Assembly (NCBI RefSeq): GCF_000801105.2
Contig: NC_079519.1
Location: forward strand, 35,315,288 to 35,379,287
Source of the DNA: Raphanus sativus
Lineage: Eukaryota > Streptophyta > Magnoliopsida > Brassicales > Brassicaceae
Reading direction: 5' to 3'
Length of the DNA: 64,000 nt
The position numbers and the translations under genes were made by a program. Below are positions 1-13,081 of this stretch, piece by piece (the first letter of the stretch is position 1; each line of letters starts with the position of its first letter). The notes under the pieces are model-generated. The model had not been told where the DNA came from. It saw nothing but the letters and a program-made list of their open reading frames with translations, and did no database searches.

Positions 1-444
1 CAATCAGTTTTACTATTGAGTCTTGTTAGCTTTGAATATGAACCTCTTGATAGAATTGTGGTTTGAGATTATTGACAATGACAATCAATTCTCTGTGGAC
101 CACTTTTTATGTGCATTACTACAAAAGAGTCAAAAAGAAGAGAATCTGTCTTTTAGCTTAAAGGCATAACATGTGCTTATTAGTGACAAGATGTCACATT
201 CAAAGACAGCAAACAACGATATTCATTGTTATCAATGGACTTTAGCATAATGAGTTGACAATATAGTTCTGAATTTTTTTGTCACTTAATGATATTAGTT
301 TCAACCTTTTTAGTGTACTGTATTTAGTACAGTAGAGTGTATATGTCGACTAGAAGGTGACGGCTTAATAAGATTTACGTTAAACACAAGAGACAAAAGT
401 GGATTTGCATGCACTAACTGGTGAGAGTTTGATACTTTTTGCAG
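1..444 (+). other. Intron of the permease gene
   Basis: No coding signal is seen before the acceptor gcag ending at 444. In the AAP family the preceding exon ends just before the DTL(R/K)SSPAENK segment that opens the next exon, so this stretch is the 3' part of an intron at least 444 bp long. The upstream exons lie outside the window. AT-rich, with no recognisable element. Confidence 0.6.
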
Positions 445-1193
445 GACACATTGAGATCTAGCCCAGCAGAGAACAAAGCTATGAAAAGAGCAAGCTTTGT
501 TGGAGTATCAACCACCACTTTCTTCTACATCTTATGTGGTTGTCTCGGCTATGCTGCATTTGGAAACAAAGCCCCTGGAGATTTCCTCACTGATTTCGGA
601 TTCTACGAGCCATTTTGGCTTATTGACTTTGCAAACGCTTGCATTGCTTTCCATCTCATTGGTGCCTATCAGGTAAAACCAAATCCAAAAGAAGAAAAAC
701 ATTGTTTTGTTTTTGCACTTTCTCTCAGACGTTAGTTAATAAAAAATAAACATACTTCTTGCAGGTGTTCGCCCAGCCCATATTCCAGTTTGTTGAGAAG
801 AAATGCAATAGAAACTGGCCTGACAACAAGTTCATCACATCTGAATATTCAGTAAACATACCATTCCTTGGAAAATTCAACATCAACTTCTTCAGATTGG
901 TGTGGAGGACAGCTTATGTGGTTATAACAACTTTGGTAGCTATGATATTCCCTTTCTTCAACGCGATCTTGGGTCTTATTGGAGCAGCTTCCTTCTGGCC
1001 TTTAACGGTTTATTTCCCTGTGGAGATGCACATAGCACAAACTAAGGTTAAGAAGTACTCCCCTAGATGGATTGGGCTGAAAATGTTGTGCTGGGTTTGC
1101 TTGATCGTCTCCCTTTTAGCTGCAGCTGGTTCCATCGCAGGACTCATAAGTAGTGTCAAGACATACAAGCCTTTCCGAACTATCCATGAGTGA
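445..1193 (+). CDS. AAP1: Amino acid permease AAP1-like, C-terminal part
   Basis: Last two exons of a plasma-membrane H+-coupled neutral/acidic amino acid importer of the AAAP/ATF1 family. Exons are 445-672 and 765-1193 (stop included), joined in phase 0, giving the last 218 residues of a protein usually about 485 long. The segment starts at DTLRSSPAENKAMKRAS. It runs through hydrophobic membrane spans (FVGVSTTTFFYILCGCLGYAAFG, the span before LIGAYQ, WRTAYVVITTLVAMIFPFF, the FWPLTVYFPVEM loop, and a last span rich in Leu/Ala) and ends in KTYKPFRTIHE. From memory, that ending and the EYSVNIPFLGKFNINFFRLVWRTAYVV stretch match Arabidopsis AAP1 (At1g58360) better than AAP8 or AAP2-5. The next gene being the XYN1 homologue supports this. 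No disruption is visible. The 5' part is cut off by the window edge. Confidence 0.93.
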
Positions 1194-3227
1194 ATTTGAG
1201 ATCCATGAGAGTAAGAAAATGTAATAGTTTGGTCTTTTCTTTGTAACTGTTTGGTGTCTAAAATCCAAATGAAAATATTGTATTGCTTAAAAAGCTACAT
1301 GAGTGTCTATGTATCCATAACTTTCAATTTAATACATATGACCCAATAACAGCTTTTGCAAATCTTTTTCAAAAAAAGAAAAAACAAACAGCTTTTGCAA
1401 ATAATACATAAACCATAAGGGCATAACACAAATGTATGATTTATGAAGATGGACAATGAATCTCTACTACTTGCGGAATCCATTTGTTTCTTCTTCTTCT
1501 TTTTTTTTTTTTTCTTAAGCACTCTCATCCTTGACTCTCTGGAACGGAAGCTTTTGGATCAAAATTGGTCGTGTGATCGAACGATCTCGATGCGCACTTG
1601 GTCAATCGAACAATGTCTAAAAAAACATGATTCATCCATCCATAGACTCAAATCTCAATGAAAATGTACTAAGGTTCTTATGTCCATGAACACCTAAACC
1701 TTTTCTCCGTACATGTATGACTACCAAGTTTTATGTGCAAACACAAACACTGCTATTTCCAAGTCATGTATATGATAATTTTCCTAGTGCTTCCTCAACT
1801 GCCGAGTTGCATAAGCAATCATGCGCTCTTCAAGCATCAAGACGCACCGAAATTCCATATAAAACGGATTAGTGAATATCACTTTAAAAAACTCCAGGCT
1901 GGGGTTTATAACTAAAAACCAATTTTGTGTCAAAGGAACCTAATAAAATGTGATTGACATGTAATTTTCTCTAAAAAATCAATGGATGGGTGTATATTGA
2001 TACTGACCAACTGCATCACCAGGCTTGAAGGTATCTATGACTAAAACACCAAAACCTCACCCCACTGGATCTGATATATAGGAGAAATAGGCATAACCTC
2101 GGCTATTGAGAATTAAGTAAGAAATTAGTGTGACAGCAAACACCATTGTCTTGTTTTTCTCTTTGCCACTGGTTTTTGATTAGCAAATAAATCACATAAT
2201 TAGAGGGAAACTGATGAGGTGAGTTTGTATGTTTGATGCTGATGGATAAGTGTAGAAGGAAAGATGTAACATTTTCAATATGTAGGCACTTCCTTAATGA
2301 GTGTTTCAAAAAAAAAAAAAAAAAAAGGCACTTCCTTAATGAAAATTTCGGTACACATCACTTTTAAATAACGTTTGGATTTAGTAGTCATTCTATTAAA
2401 TCGATAGCCTTTTGAATAAGAACATTTTCAGCCAACCTCCCAGTTCCACCTACGATAAGAGTACAAAAGACTAGTTTTCTTCCAATCCAAGCAATCCAAG
2501 TAATCCAAGCATAAACAATTAGAAAATAATTAGCAAGTTGGGAGCTCTTAACTAATCTTCAAAGTTTTGTTCTTCCTCGCGATGATTACTTCTTACCTTC
2601 TTTTTTTCCTTTTTGTTTCTCGCAAATTGTATTGTGTAACAGATTTTGCTTTAAGTCATCAACCAAACCAGCAACTAGGCCGGTCCAAATATTTTAGGGG
2701 TATGAGGCGAAAACAATTGTTTCTGCTACTAGTTTTATAAAGCTTAAATTTTATTAATAAATTGAAATCTGATACAAAACGGCGGTTTAAGGGATACAAC
2801 TCTAGTTTTTTATATAAAAGGTTGCCACACAAATGTGTTTTTTGTTAACTATAAAAAACTAAAAAGACTGTTAGATAATAATAATAATATCAAGTATATG
2901 CTCATGTTGATTTGTCTTGTACCAAATATCTAACTTATTTCGATTAGGATATCCATAACACTGGGATGAGGATGATATCTTCAGCTATAACATCAGGCTA
3001 ACCCGGTTAATCCTTCTTTTTCTCTTGGAATTTTAGTGATAGTTTTTCAGATTGCCACGAGTTTTTTGAGCAATAACCTTTTTAATCTTCTGGTTGTAGG
3101 ACAAAAAAACATGTTAAATTATGTGTTGACGTTTCTCTTTATGAAGTATTCCGTAGCACATCAGTTTAACTATATCTTGGGTTCGTTGATAAAACAAAAA
3201 ATGTTATGCTTTTGTAGTTAGTTAATA
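1194..3227. other. Intergenic, no gene seen
   Basis: AT-rich DNA after the permease stop. A 3' UTR probably occupies the first ~100 bases. There are homopolymer runs near 1495 (T) and 2310 (A) and a short stretch near 2678 resembling a truncated hAT end (ggccggtcca). Short ORFs here are low complexity and look random. Confidence 0.5.
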
Positions 3228-3498
3228 CTCCATCAGTTTTTAAAAGATCTATGTTCTAAATTTTTTTTTGTTTTTTAAAAAATACATTTTTTACCTTTTT
3301 AATATAATTTTTGTCAATTAATAATGATTAATCGTAAATTTCAAAAAATTTTATTGTATTTACTAAATTTTTATTGGTTTACATTTATTGAAAATAGATA
3401 ATCACAAAAATTACGAATTTAATACTAAATTTAATATGTTTTATATTTATTAATATGTGTGAAAAACTAAAACATGTAACTTTTAAAAATGGAGATAG
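3228..3498. mobile_element. Stowaway-type MITE
   Basis: A 271-bp AT-rich element with imperfect terminal inverted repeats. The left end CTCCATCAGTTTTTAAAAG pairs with the reverse complement of the right end (CTTTTAAAAATGGAGATAG). It is flanked by TA at 3226-3227 and 3499-3500, the target duplication of Tc1/mariner-derived Stowaway MITEs. The 'CTCC(A/C)TC' start is typical of Brassicaceae members. No coding capacity. Confidence 0.8.
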
Positions 3499-5348
3499 TA
3501 CTTAGTAGTACTACTTAACAAACAATATTTACCTTTGGAATTAGTTATTTATCTTGAGTTAATGATTTTTAAAAAGAATAAGAAACGATTACTACACATG
3601 GATTTGACTGAGATTGATAAGCTTTTGATATTATTTTTTTTTCCTTCTTTAATGCGTGACGGCTATGTCAAAATGACATCGTACTTAAGTATATTTTGAA
3701 CTTTAATGGCTTAATGCTTTAACATTGATATATTTTGTTTTCTTCAAAGATATTTATGGCTGTTTTTTCCCATGAATACCAAATTTGTTTTTAGAAAATG
3801 TCTTATAATAGTTTTTTAGAAAATGTCTTATAATAGTTTTTTCACAATACATTAAAGTAAAACATCACTCCATTTTGGAGTTGCACCATTTTAGAATAAA
3901 ATTTGGACTAATACATTGGAGATACTCTTATGAGATACTTTTAAATTTTAATCATCCTACAAATGCAGTCTTATTATTAACGCTATGATGAACTAATCTC
4001 ACTATTTGCAATAGTTGGAAACTTGGAAACACGGCAACAACTTCATATATAAAACTACATAAAGGTTTTTTTTTTAACTACATAAAGTTTTCTATTGTAC
4101 TGTAAGAACCTATAAGACAACTTTACATGCGTTGCACAAAAAAAAAGAAGAAGATAACTTTACATGCATCCATATTAAAAGATAGATAGTCTTAAGGAAC
4201 ATCATATTCTTTAAATACCATTTGTGTAAATACTCCAATGTGATAGTCTTGCAATATTTCTAATAGTTATATAAATATAGTGTGATGTTAAAAAATCATT
4301 CTGTCAAAGAATGATAATTGAGATGTTAGACATGACCAAAATTAATTGTTTATTTTAAAATTGGATATTCTTGCATACAAATAGTATATATATTTTAGTT
4401 TATTCCTACACTGTTTTAAAAAAAATTTATCCAATTATTGTTAAACTATAAAGTTAATCGTATATAATTTACCGTATACTTATAAATTTTGATTTGATAT
4501 AATGATAGAACAATTATACTAATAAAATTTTCAAAATTTTGAAACTTCTAGCATTAAACATCATATATTATGTTGGAATTCTCATAGTTAACAGTGTTTA
4601 CGAAATGGATATAAAGCTGTGTAGTAAAAAAATGGTCTTAGACGCATGTACTTCACTAAAATTAGTAAATGTATTTGTAATGTAAAACAATATATAAAAG
4701 AAAAAAAATATTAAATAGTTAAGTGAGTCTCGAGTATCCTATTTTTGAGATAAATAAATTTATATTAGTTAATTATATAAATAATAATATTTTAAGAGTT
4801 TAAACGATTTACAAGATTTTCATTTTGTTAATTACAAATATTTGTAATGATCTTGATTTTTTTTTAAAGAATAATCTGGATTTTACGTCTTGATTAATTA
4901 ATGTACATAAAACAAGTCAATAGGGAAAGCCCTTGCTATTTTCAAGTTCAAGGTTTGATCAAAGGATCAAGTTAAAAATAAATATTTTAATAATATATAG
5001 AGATTTAAAAAATATATATTTTAGTTTAATGATATATCAAATAATAGTTTTTTAAAAATAAATTTGAATGTGTGATTATTATATAAATTTTATTATTATT
5101 TTCTGCCGTATTTAAATAATTTTATTGTCTTTTCGTAGCACAACCTCCAAGGTACTCTACATTAAACCCCAGAGAACAGAGCGGTCATCTGTTCTTCAAA
5201 GATCTTCTTTAAAAAAGAATTAAATCTTCAAAGAGTTTGGTTGGGAAGCTGGTCCCGCTGGTTTTTCTTGGAGTTCACTTGAATCCTGCGATCAACTTGA
5301 TAGATCCACCAAGTAGCACACAACAGTTTTGATCTCTGTGCCTATATA
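3499..5348. other. Intergenic upstream of the xylanase gene
   Basis: Very AT-rich. A 25-26 bp tandem duplication lies at about 3792-3843. Around 3880-3935 there is a fragment resembling the right end of the Harbinger-type MITE found in the SQE1 intron (ttggagatactc followed by tta). The last ~250 bases become more GC-rich and presumably hold the core promoter and 5' UTR of the xylanase gene. No clear TATA box can be assigned. Confidence 0.4.
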
Positions 5349-8300
5349 ATGAAGAGATTCACCGTTTGCTGCTTCTCAAATCCAATCCACAAGAGCAGAA
5401 ATCACAATCAAGACAAGGTTTGTCTTTATCCTCTACTCAAAAAGGTTAAATCTTTGTGTATTTTCAACAAAATTTTCTCTGGCCCCATTTACTAATTTCT
5501 CCTGATTTGATCTGGGTCTGATTCTGTTCTGTAAGAAACTAAGAAACAGCATGGAGAATTCAAGAAACGACAACGGAGAGGTTAGGGTTTCAATGGTTTG
5601 ATAGTCTTTTCTATATGTTCTTTTCTTAAGAGACAAGTCTTGTTCACCTTTTCACACACTTTCTTGAATTCTAAGCTAAACGTTTTAATTCGATCTTTCT
5701 CTGTTTAATCATGTCTCTACCAGCATGCAAAACAGAACAACAAAAACAACGACGTGGCACCAATCACCGGTTCTGATCGTGCCAATGTTATTCTGAATCA
5801 TGACTTCTCTTTGGGGATGCATTCATGGCATCCTAATTGCTGCGAGGCCTCTGTTGTCACCGCAGATTCTGGTATCTCTCTCGGTATATTAGACCCATCA
5901 ACGTACGTAGTTGTCAAGAACCGGAAAGAAACTTGGCAAGGCTTAGAGCAAGACATAACAAGCAGAGTGAAACCTTGTTGTCTCTATAAAGTTTCCGCAA
6001 CTGTTGCTGTCTCTGGTCCTGTTCAAGGGTTGGAAGAGGTTATGGCCACTCTGAAGCTTGAAAACCAACAATCACCAACAAACTATCACTTCATCGCAAA
6101 GTAAATGCCTTTTTTTGTACAATTAAAATTTTATATTAATATTCACAAAAGATTTAACATTTTTGTTTATTTTTGAATATTGCAGAACTTGTGTATTCAA
6201 GGAGAAGTGGGTGAGACTAGAAGGCATGTTTTCGTTACCGAGCTTACCAGAAAGAGTTGTTTTCTATTTGGAAGGTCCTTCACCAGGGATTGATCTCCTC
6301 ATACAGTCTGTTACCATTCACCTTGAAAGCGAGCCTGAGGTATATAACTAATCATATCAAAATGATTATTTTTCTGCCTTCACGCTTACTTATTTGATTT
6401 TTTTTTTAAAGCTGGAACGACGAGAGGGCGTTACCGTGGAAGATGAGAATCTTGTAGTGAACCCAAACTTTGAAGATGGACTAAATAACTGGTCCGGGAG
6501 AAGCTGCAAGATTGTGTGTCATGACTCCATGGCTGATGGAAAGATAGTTCCACTATCCGGAAAAGCTTTCGCAGCAGCTACAGAACGTACACAGAACTGG
6601 AACGGTATTCAACAAGAGATTACTGGGAAAGTTGAGAGGAAACGTGTATATGAAGCAACTGCGGTTGTTCGTATATATGGAAACAATGTGACAAGTGCTA
6701 CTGTTCAAGCTACTCTATGGGTCCAGAATCCAAATCAGCGTGACCAATATATTGTCATTGCCAAGTTAGTCTTTTTTTTTCTAATATTTCAGATCAAGAA
6801 TCATTGTAAAATGCTAAAGTGGATGTTTTTTTTTTGGTTCTTTAAAAGTGTGCAAGCAACAGACAAGGAGTGGATACAGTGTAAAGGGAAGTTCCTCCTC
6901 AATGGTTCTGCATCACGAGTAGTTATTTACATTGAAGGTCCTCCTCCAGGAACCGATATTCTCCTCAACAGCTTAACCCTAAAACACGCAGAGAAAATTC
7001 CTCCTTCACCACGCCCACCCCTTGAGGTTAGTCCAGAGATTTACTTCACATTTTAACCACAGTTTATATGTGAAGATGATCTAGCGAAGCTACAATAAAG
7101 CAAAAATCTTGTTAGGTTTTGGAATGTTCAAAAAATTAAGTACTTTTAAATTTGTTGACATCTATATAGATCTATCAAAAATAAGGAAAAGAAACTTTCA
7201 ATTTTATTAATCAATTAAAAACTGAACACAACTTAAGATATTGATTTATAACACTATATTAAAAAAAATTATCTATTTATTAAAATAATTAATTAAGCAA
7301 ACCATAAAATATTTAGAGTATTTTTTAAATATCTGCATGATATTTTACATTTCTAAAGAATAAACAATTTTGTATAGGAGACTAAAGTTTTTTTTTGTTT
7401 ATTTGTTATAGAATCCTGCATTTGGAGTAAACATACTCACCAACAGCCAGTTAACCGATGGTACAACCAGTGGCTGGTTCCCATTAGGGAACTGCACGCT
7501 AAGCGTCGCAGAAGGCTCCCCTCGTATCCTTCCACCAATGGCAAGGGACTCGCTTGGACCACACGAGCCTCTAAGTGGCCGTTACATGCTCGTGACTAAC
7601 CGAACACAGACATGGATGGGTCCAGCTCAAATGATCACTGACAAACTTAAACTGTTCTTAACATACCAAATATCAGTTTGGGTCAAACTCGGTTCCGGCA
7701 TTAACGGTCCGCAGAATGTTAACGTCGCACTTGGTATTGATAGCCAATGGGTAAACGGTGGACAAGTCGAGATCAACGATGATAAATGGCATGAGATTGG
7801 TGGTTCTTTCCGAGTCGAGAAGCAGCCATCTAAGGCTTTGGTTTATATTCAAGGCCCTTCTTCTGGCGTTGATCTCATGGTCGCTGGCTTGCAGATCTTC
7901 CCTGTTGACAGACTCGCGAGAATCAAACATTTGAGAAGACAATGTGACAAGGTATATATATACACACAACACTCTGCTTTTCTTAAATAGCAATAAGACT
8001 TTATAGTAAATGTTCTTGATTTACAGATCCGTAGAAGTGACGTTATGCTCAAATTCTCCGGTGCTGATGCTAGTAAACTCTCTGGAGCTACGGTTAAAGT
8101 TAGACAGACAAGGAACAGCTTCCCGGTGGGAACTTGCATCAGCAGATCAAGTATAGATAACGAAGATTTCGTAGATTTTTTTTTGAAAAACTTTAACTGG
8201 GCGGTCTTCGGTAACGAGCTAAAATGGTACTGGACGGAGCCAGAACAAGGGAAGCTTAATTACCAAGACGCAGACGATATGCTCAACTTGTGCAGTAGCA

Positions 8301-9154
8301 ACAACATAGAAACCAGAGGGCATTGCATCTTTTGGGAAGTACAAGCAACTGTTCAGCAGTGGATACAAAGGATGAACCAAAATGATTTAAATACAGCGGT
8401 CCAAAACCGGTTAACAGGTCTTTTAAACCGGTACAAAGGAAAATTCAAACATTATGATGTGAACAACGAGATGTTACACGGATCATTTTACCAAGACAAG
8501 CTAGGCAAAGACGTAAGAGTCAACATGTTCAAGACCGCACACCAGCTAGACCCGTCCGCGACATTGTTCGTGAATGATTATCACATAGAAGATGGATGTG
8601 ATCCAAAATCATGCCCGGAGAAGTACATTGAGCATATACTTGACCTGCAAGAAAAGGGTGCGCCCGTAGGTGGAATCGGGATTCAAGGCCATATCGATAG
8701 TCCGATAGGTCCAATTGTTTGTTCAGCTCTGGACAGACTAGGAATCCTCGGTTTACCGATATGGTTTACGGAGTTAGATGTCTCGTCCATTAATGAGCAT
8801 ATAAGGGGAGATGATTTGGAAGTAATGATGTGGGAAGCTTTTGGACATCCTGCGGTTGAAGGCATAATGTTATGGGGGTTTTGGGAGCTGTTCATGAGCA
8901 GAGACAACTCTCATTTGGTGAATGCAGAAGGTGATGTTAATGAAGCTGGTAAAAGGCTTTTGGCTGTGAAGAAAGATTGGCTGTCTCATGCTAATGGGCA
9001 TATTGATCAAAACAGTGCGTTTGCGTTTAGAGGGTACCATGGAAATTATGCTGTTGAAGTGATTACTAGTTCATCTCAGAAGGTTCTAAAAACGTTTGTT
9101 GTTGAAAAGGGAGATTCGGCTCAGGTTATTACTGTGGATCTTCAAGGTTTGTGA
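5349..9154 (+). CDS. XYN1: Endo-1,4-beta-xylanase, GH10 with three CBM22-like modules
   Basis: Likely orthologue of Arabidopsis XYN1/RXF12 (At1g58370), a cell-wall xylanase linked to vascular secondary walls. Eight exons keep one frame: 5349-5417, 5536-5580, 5724-6100, 6186-6339, 6412-6764, 6849-7026, 7412-7951 and 8027-9154, giving 947 residues. Three CBM22-like modules start near NVILNHDFSLGMHSW (~residue 60), LVVNPNFEDGLNNW (~225) and GVNILTNSQLTDGTTSGW (~395). Each carries the (W/P)-rich 'GP(S/P)PG(I/T/V)DLL' strand. The GH10 barrel occupies about 600-880. The acid/base Glu is E720 in VNNEML and the nucleophile is E821 in FTELDVSS. The N-terminus MKRFTVCCFSNP does not look like a signal peptide, as in related plant proteins. 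Exon 2 (15 codons) rests on a weak acceptor (gtaag); if it is wrong, translation might start at ATG 5551. All other junctions are standard GT-AG. Confidence 0.93.
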
Positions 9155-10105
9155 TGCTTATCTGTTTGATTGTGTGCGTATTTGTGTGTGTTTATTTGTG
9201 TGTTTATCAAGTTTCGAATGTTCTTAGTCTTTTGGTGCTTATTTATTATGTGAATATTAACTTACTGCAAAAGCAATGTTTTTAGTATGGTGGTTTGCTT
9301 GCTTTTTGGAATTTGAAAACATCTAAGTAAGATGACACTGAAATATACATATATAAACACGTCTTTAAGCTAAACATAATATAAATTGGCTTTCAAAGTT
9401 AAAATAGTTTTATATATTTGTATTCTAATATAATAATCTCTTATTATATGTTTCCAATCTCGTATATAATCGATTTATAAAGATGAATTTGTTCTCTTAT
9501 GATTTCACATCATACATCACCATTCATCAAGTTCTTCCATCTTCACTTTTCCTTGGCCCTTGGAAGCTGAAGAGGAAATAAAATTCGGAAAATCAAAGAA
9601 AAGATTAGACAAAACAAACATTTTTTTTTTGGTTTCAAGAAGGAGAAACAAAGATGTTCATATGGAAAAGGAAAGCAGAAGCATCTAACGCTCTGATACA
9701 GTATTGAAGTGTCGAATAAAATCAGTATCTTCACTCAAACAATAGAACATATAAGAAACCAGTTTTGCTATACAAACCGTATTTTTGTTTATCGTCATAA
9801 TACCGGAAAAGAAAAACGTATTATACAATAAACACACAAGATTGCACAGAGATTATTATTCGGTTGATTCGCCGATGCCCAAGTTGGTAGGAGATTTGCT
9901 TCAGATCAGATCATCTACAAAACATAAGAACCAAAACCCAATCGAATTCAGCAGATTTTTTCTTCTTTTTTTCTTTATAAAGAAAAAGTGTAACATAAAT
10001 GGTTTATGATAAACCCTGTAAATTCGGTTGCTGATCCTTTCTGAAAACATACAGAGAATTGATATGAGAATGAAAAGATGTCTTACCTGGTGCGTAGTTT
10101 GTCTG
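9155..10105. other. Convergent intergenic space
   Basis: Lies between the 3' ends of the xylanase (+) and CNL (-) genes. On the minus strand a good donor (ccag|gtaaga at about 10082-10089) lies just past the CNL stop, so the CNL 3' UTR may contain an intron, as in related Arabidopsis genes. No ORF here has coding character. Confidence 0.4.
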
Positions 10106-13081
10106 TTAAAATATATTAATATGCATGATTTCAACAGAAGGGATGTGTTGGACTTTGTAATATTCTTCTCCTCCTTCGGACAATCTTTCCTTCCATTTCT
10201 CTCCCATATTCATAACTTTCAAATCCTTTAAGGAAGTGATGAATGGCAGCCCATCAGGAAACTCCTTTAGATTTTCGCAATTATCTATAGAGAGAGTATA
10301 AAGAAGAGGCATGGAGCCTTCTTCTACTATCAACTCTTCCAACTCCTCTAATCCCCGTAACTCAAGCTTCTGCAACTGAGGAAACCCTCCTCTCGAGCAA
10401 ACCATTCTCCTCCCACTGAAAGATCCATCCCCTAATATGACCTCTTTCAGATGCATCAGCTTCTCTAGAATCGGCATTGGATCCTCCTTCAAACCACTCT
10501 CCCATAGACACAGGCTTGTTAGGCGAGAAGGGAACTGCAGTTCATCAGAGAGCAGTGGAATATTTGTACTCAACTTCAGCCTTTTGAGATTATTGAATTC
10601 CAATAGAGTGCTCCATTCTTTCGTCCCCATAGCTCCTTCATATACTGTGCTCCGTTCTTTCTTCTTCCCCTCCTTAGCGCACCTTTCATATACTATATCA
10701 AGATTTTCCAGGTGACTCAGTCCATGTATCGATGCAGAAAGAGTTTCTAAGCTGGTCTCATCGTTTATATCGATTCCAAGAGTCCTCAATCTGGCCATAC
10801 CACGAAGATCCTCTAAGTCGCAGCACTTTGTAGAGAAATTAACCAAGGTCTCCAAGTTTACTAGATGGTTTAATTCCAACTTTCTCTTCTTTAGCATACC
10901 CCTTGGCAATGCAAGGAACCTCAATTCTTTCATCCCCAACAAGAAGGTGTGCGTGGGGAAATGAGAACACCCAAATACATTTAAATTTAGATAGATCAAC
11001 AGCTTCAGATCTTCTAGAGAAGAGGGAAGATGAGTTACCCACGCACCGTGTAAGTTCAGATATCGTAGGTGGATGAGCTTTCCAATGCTTGAAGACAACT
11101 TTCCTCCTTTAAATTTGGCTCCACGAAGATGTAATACTCTAAAAAGTTGCAACCTTTTAAAGTCTAAATTCGAAACGCCCCAAAATACTCCGTCGTCGTT
11201 ACTTTCAATGTACGTATCTTTTGAAGCACCCCAACTGAACATCTCCTGTGCCAATAATGAAAAATAAAAACCCGACTTCCAGATAACCACTAGTGATCGG
11301 ACCTTTGAATTATTAATATCTCTCTCAACATCTAATTTTGTCGGATCATGTGAGACAAACCTCCGTGAGTGTGAAGTACGTAGGAAATTCTCTTCTATGG
11401 CTTTAGACAAACAGATTTTTCTCATCAAGTCATGTAGCCGGCATGTCTCAAATCTCCCGGTGGTTTTGCTTCTTTCAGATATAACCATATTTCTTCTCAC
11501 CAACTCCTCTATACAACTATCTCCAACATCCCGAATGATCGCCTCTCCATTGTAGTACCTAAGTATTCCTTCAGCAGCCCAAAGATTGGCCAATTCTTCT
11601 ACATTTATCTCGTCATCTTCTGGAAAATGGGCCAGGTAGAGGAAGCAAAACTTCAGATGACCAGGCAACTCTTCAAAGCTTAGAGACAATATATGGTTAA
11701 GCGAATTGTTGTTGTTGTCACTGGTTCTACCAACGAGATGAGATCCAACATTCTCAGATACTTGTTTCCAACAGTCAACTCTGTAATCCGGAGCTAACAA
11801 GCCTCCTAACACTCTGATAGCCAAAGGCAATCCCAGACATTGTTTTATCATTTTCTTACCCAACGTTTCCATTTCCCTGTCATCGTCAGTTAATTCTGCA
11901 AAAGCATCATAACACATATAAATAATACTTTTATTAGGATTTGATGGTCAGTTATTTTAAGGTTAAGTTGAGTGACTTGCGATCATTCCAAAATGAATAT
12001 CTCATTGTAATGAAAATGGAAAACAAATAACTTTCATTTAAATGTTTACCAGACGCATCTTTAATAGGCATTGCTATTCTTTGGAAAAGTGTCCAACTGT
12101 CTGGTTCAGATAGACTTTTTGGTTTGAAGTTCCTACATTTTACTCCACGTCCTACCACACTCTCATTTCGAGAAGTAAGTAGCACCTTCGAACCTGCAAA
12201 ACATTTACTCGTGTATTAGTAATATAACAGAAAGATCATAATTAGTGAGTTTGATCTGTAATGTAATCACCTGGTTTGAATGGAAATATTGGCTTGATCA
12301 GGTCCCAATCTTTTTCTTTCCTTATGTCATCTAATACAATTAACGATTTTGAACTTTCCAGCAATTCAAAGAGTTTAGGCTGGAGTGCAGCTGCTGACAT
12401 ATTCTGGATTTTAATTTGCTCTTCTTCGGATCTGAAATTCTGCAAGATTGCTTGCCACACTTTCTCCTGATCACTAACTTGGGAAACACAGACCCATGCG
12501 AATCTATCAAACTTCTTTTTAACAAGCTTGTCATGAAAAGCTTGTCTAGCAAGGGTGGTTTTTCCAAGACCACCCATCCCGGTTATGGAAACAACTTGAA
12601 CATCATCTCGCTCCACCAAATATCCAATTAATGTCTTAACATTTTCTTCCATCCCCACAAGATTGTTTTCGTGAATTTTAGGAAATTCTCGTGTATGTTG
12701 AGAAGATTGTGGATCCTTTACATCGTCAATAATCTTTGGTATAACTCCAAAACTTTTCATATCATCAATCACCTTCACGATCTTCTCACTTAATCTTCCA
12801 ATTTCTGATGGAAGTCTTCTAATGCTACCATGATCTTTTAAATTAAGGGCTTCAAGTGTATCTTCACCGTCAAGCACAATCTCATTGATCCTTTCCAAAT
12901 AGTTTCTCACCGTCGCACTTCTATGCTTTTTGGTTTCTGCGTCTTTCAAAAATGACCTTAACGTGTTTAGATCAGTTTTTAGTTCCGTAACTTTATCGTC
13001 GACTCCTTGAAACTGCTCGTATTTATGGCTCAGTAGGTCCCAAAGCTTGTCTAATGCAAACGACAGAATTGCATCTCCCAT
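10106..13081 (-). CDS. CC-NBS-LRR disease-resistance-type protein (At1g58390-58410 / RPP8-like group)
   Basis: Three exons on the minus strand (13081-12271, 12193-12050, 11895-10106) splice in frame to 914 residues, the usual length for this group. The start [17 protein letters not shown] opens a coiled-coil (Rx-N) domain of about 130 residues. The NB-ARC domain has a P-loop GMGGLGKTT at 168-176, kinase-2 LIVLDDI at 247-253, [16 protein letters not shown] across the first splice, GLPLA, and an MHD-type LHDLMRKI. About 400 residues of LRRs follow, ending [20 protein letters not shown], a tail typical of the clade. Such proteins are cytosolic pathogen sensors that bind ADP/ATP. Oddities: after DDI the usual Trp is Arg (position 254), and the CC helix carries [10 protein letters not shown] where relatives have a Tyr/Thr-Glu-Asp motif. 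No frameshift or stop is visible. Which member of the tandem Arabidopsis cluster is closest cannot be decided by eye. Confidence 0.92.

Noticed and set aside
1443..1661. 72-codon ORF after the permease gene
   Set aside because: Half of it is a poly-Phe run from a T tract; its antisense gives poly-Lys.
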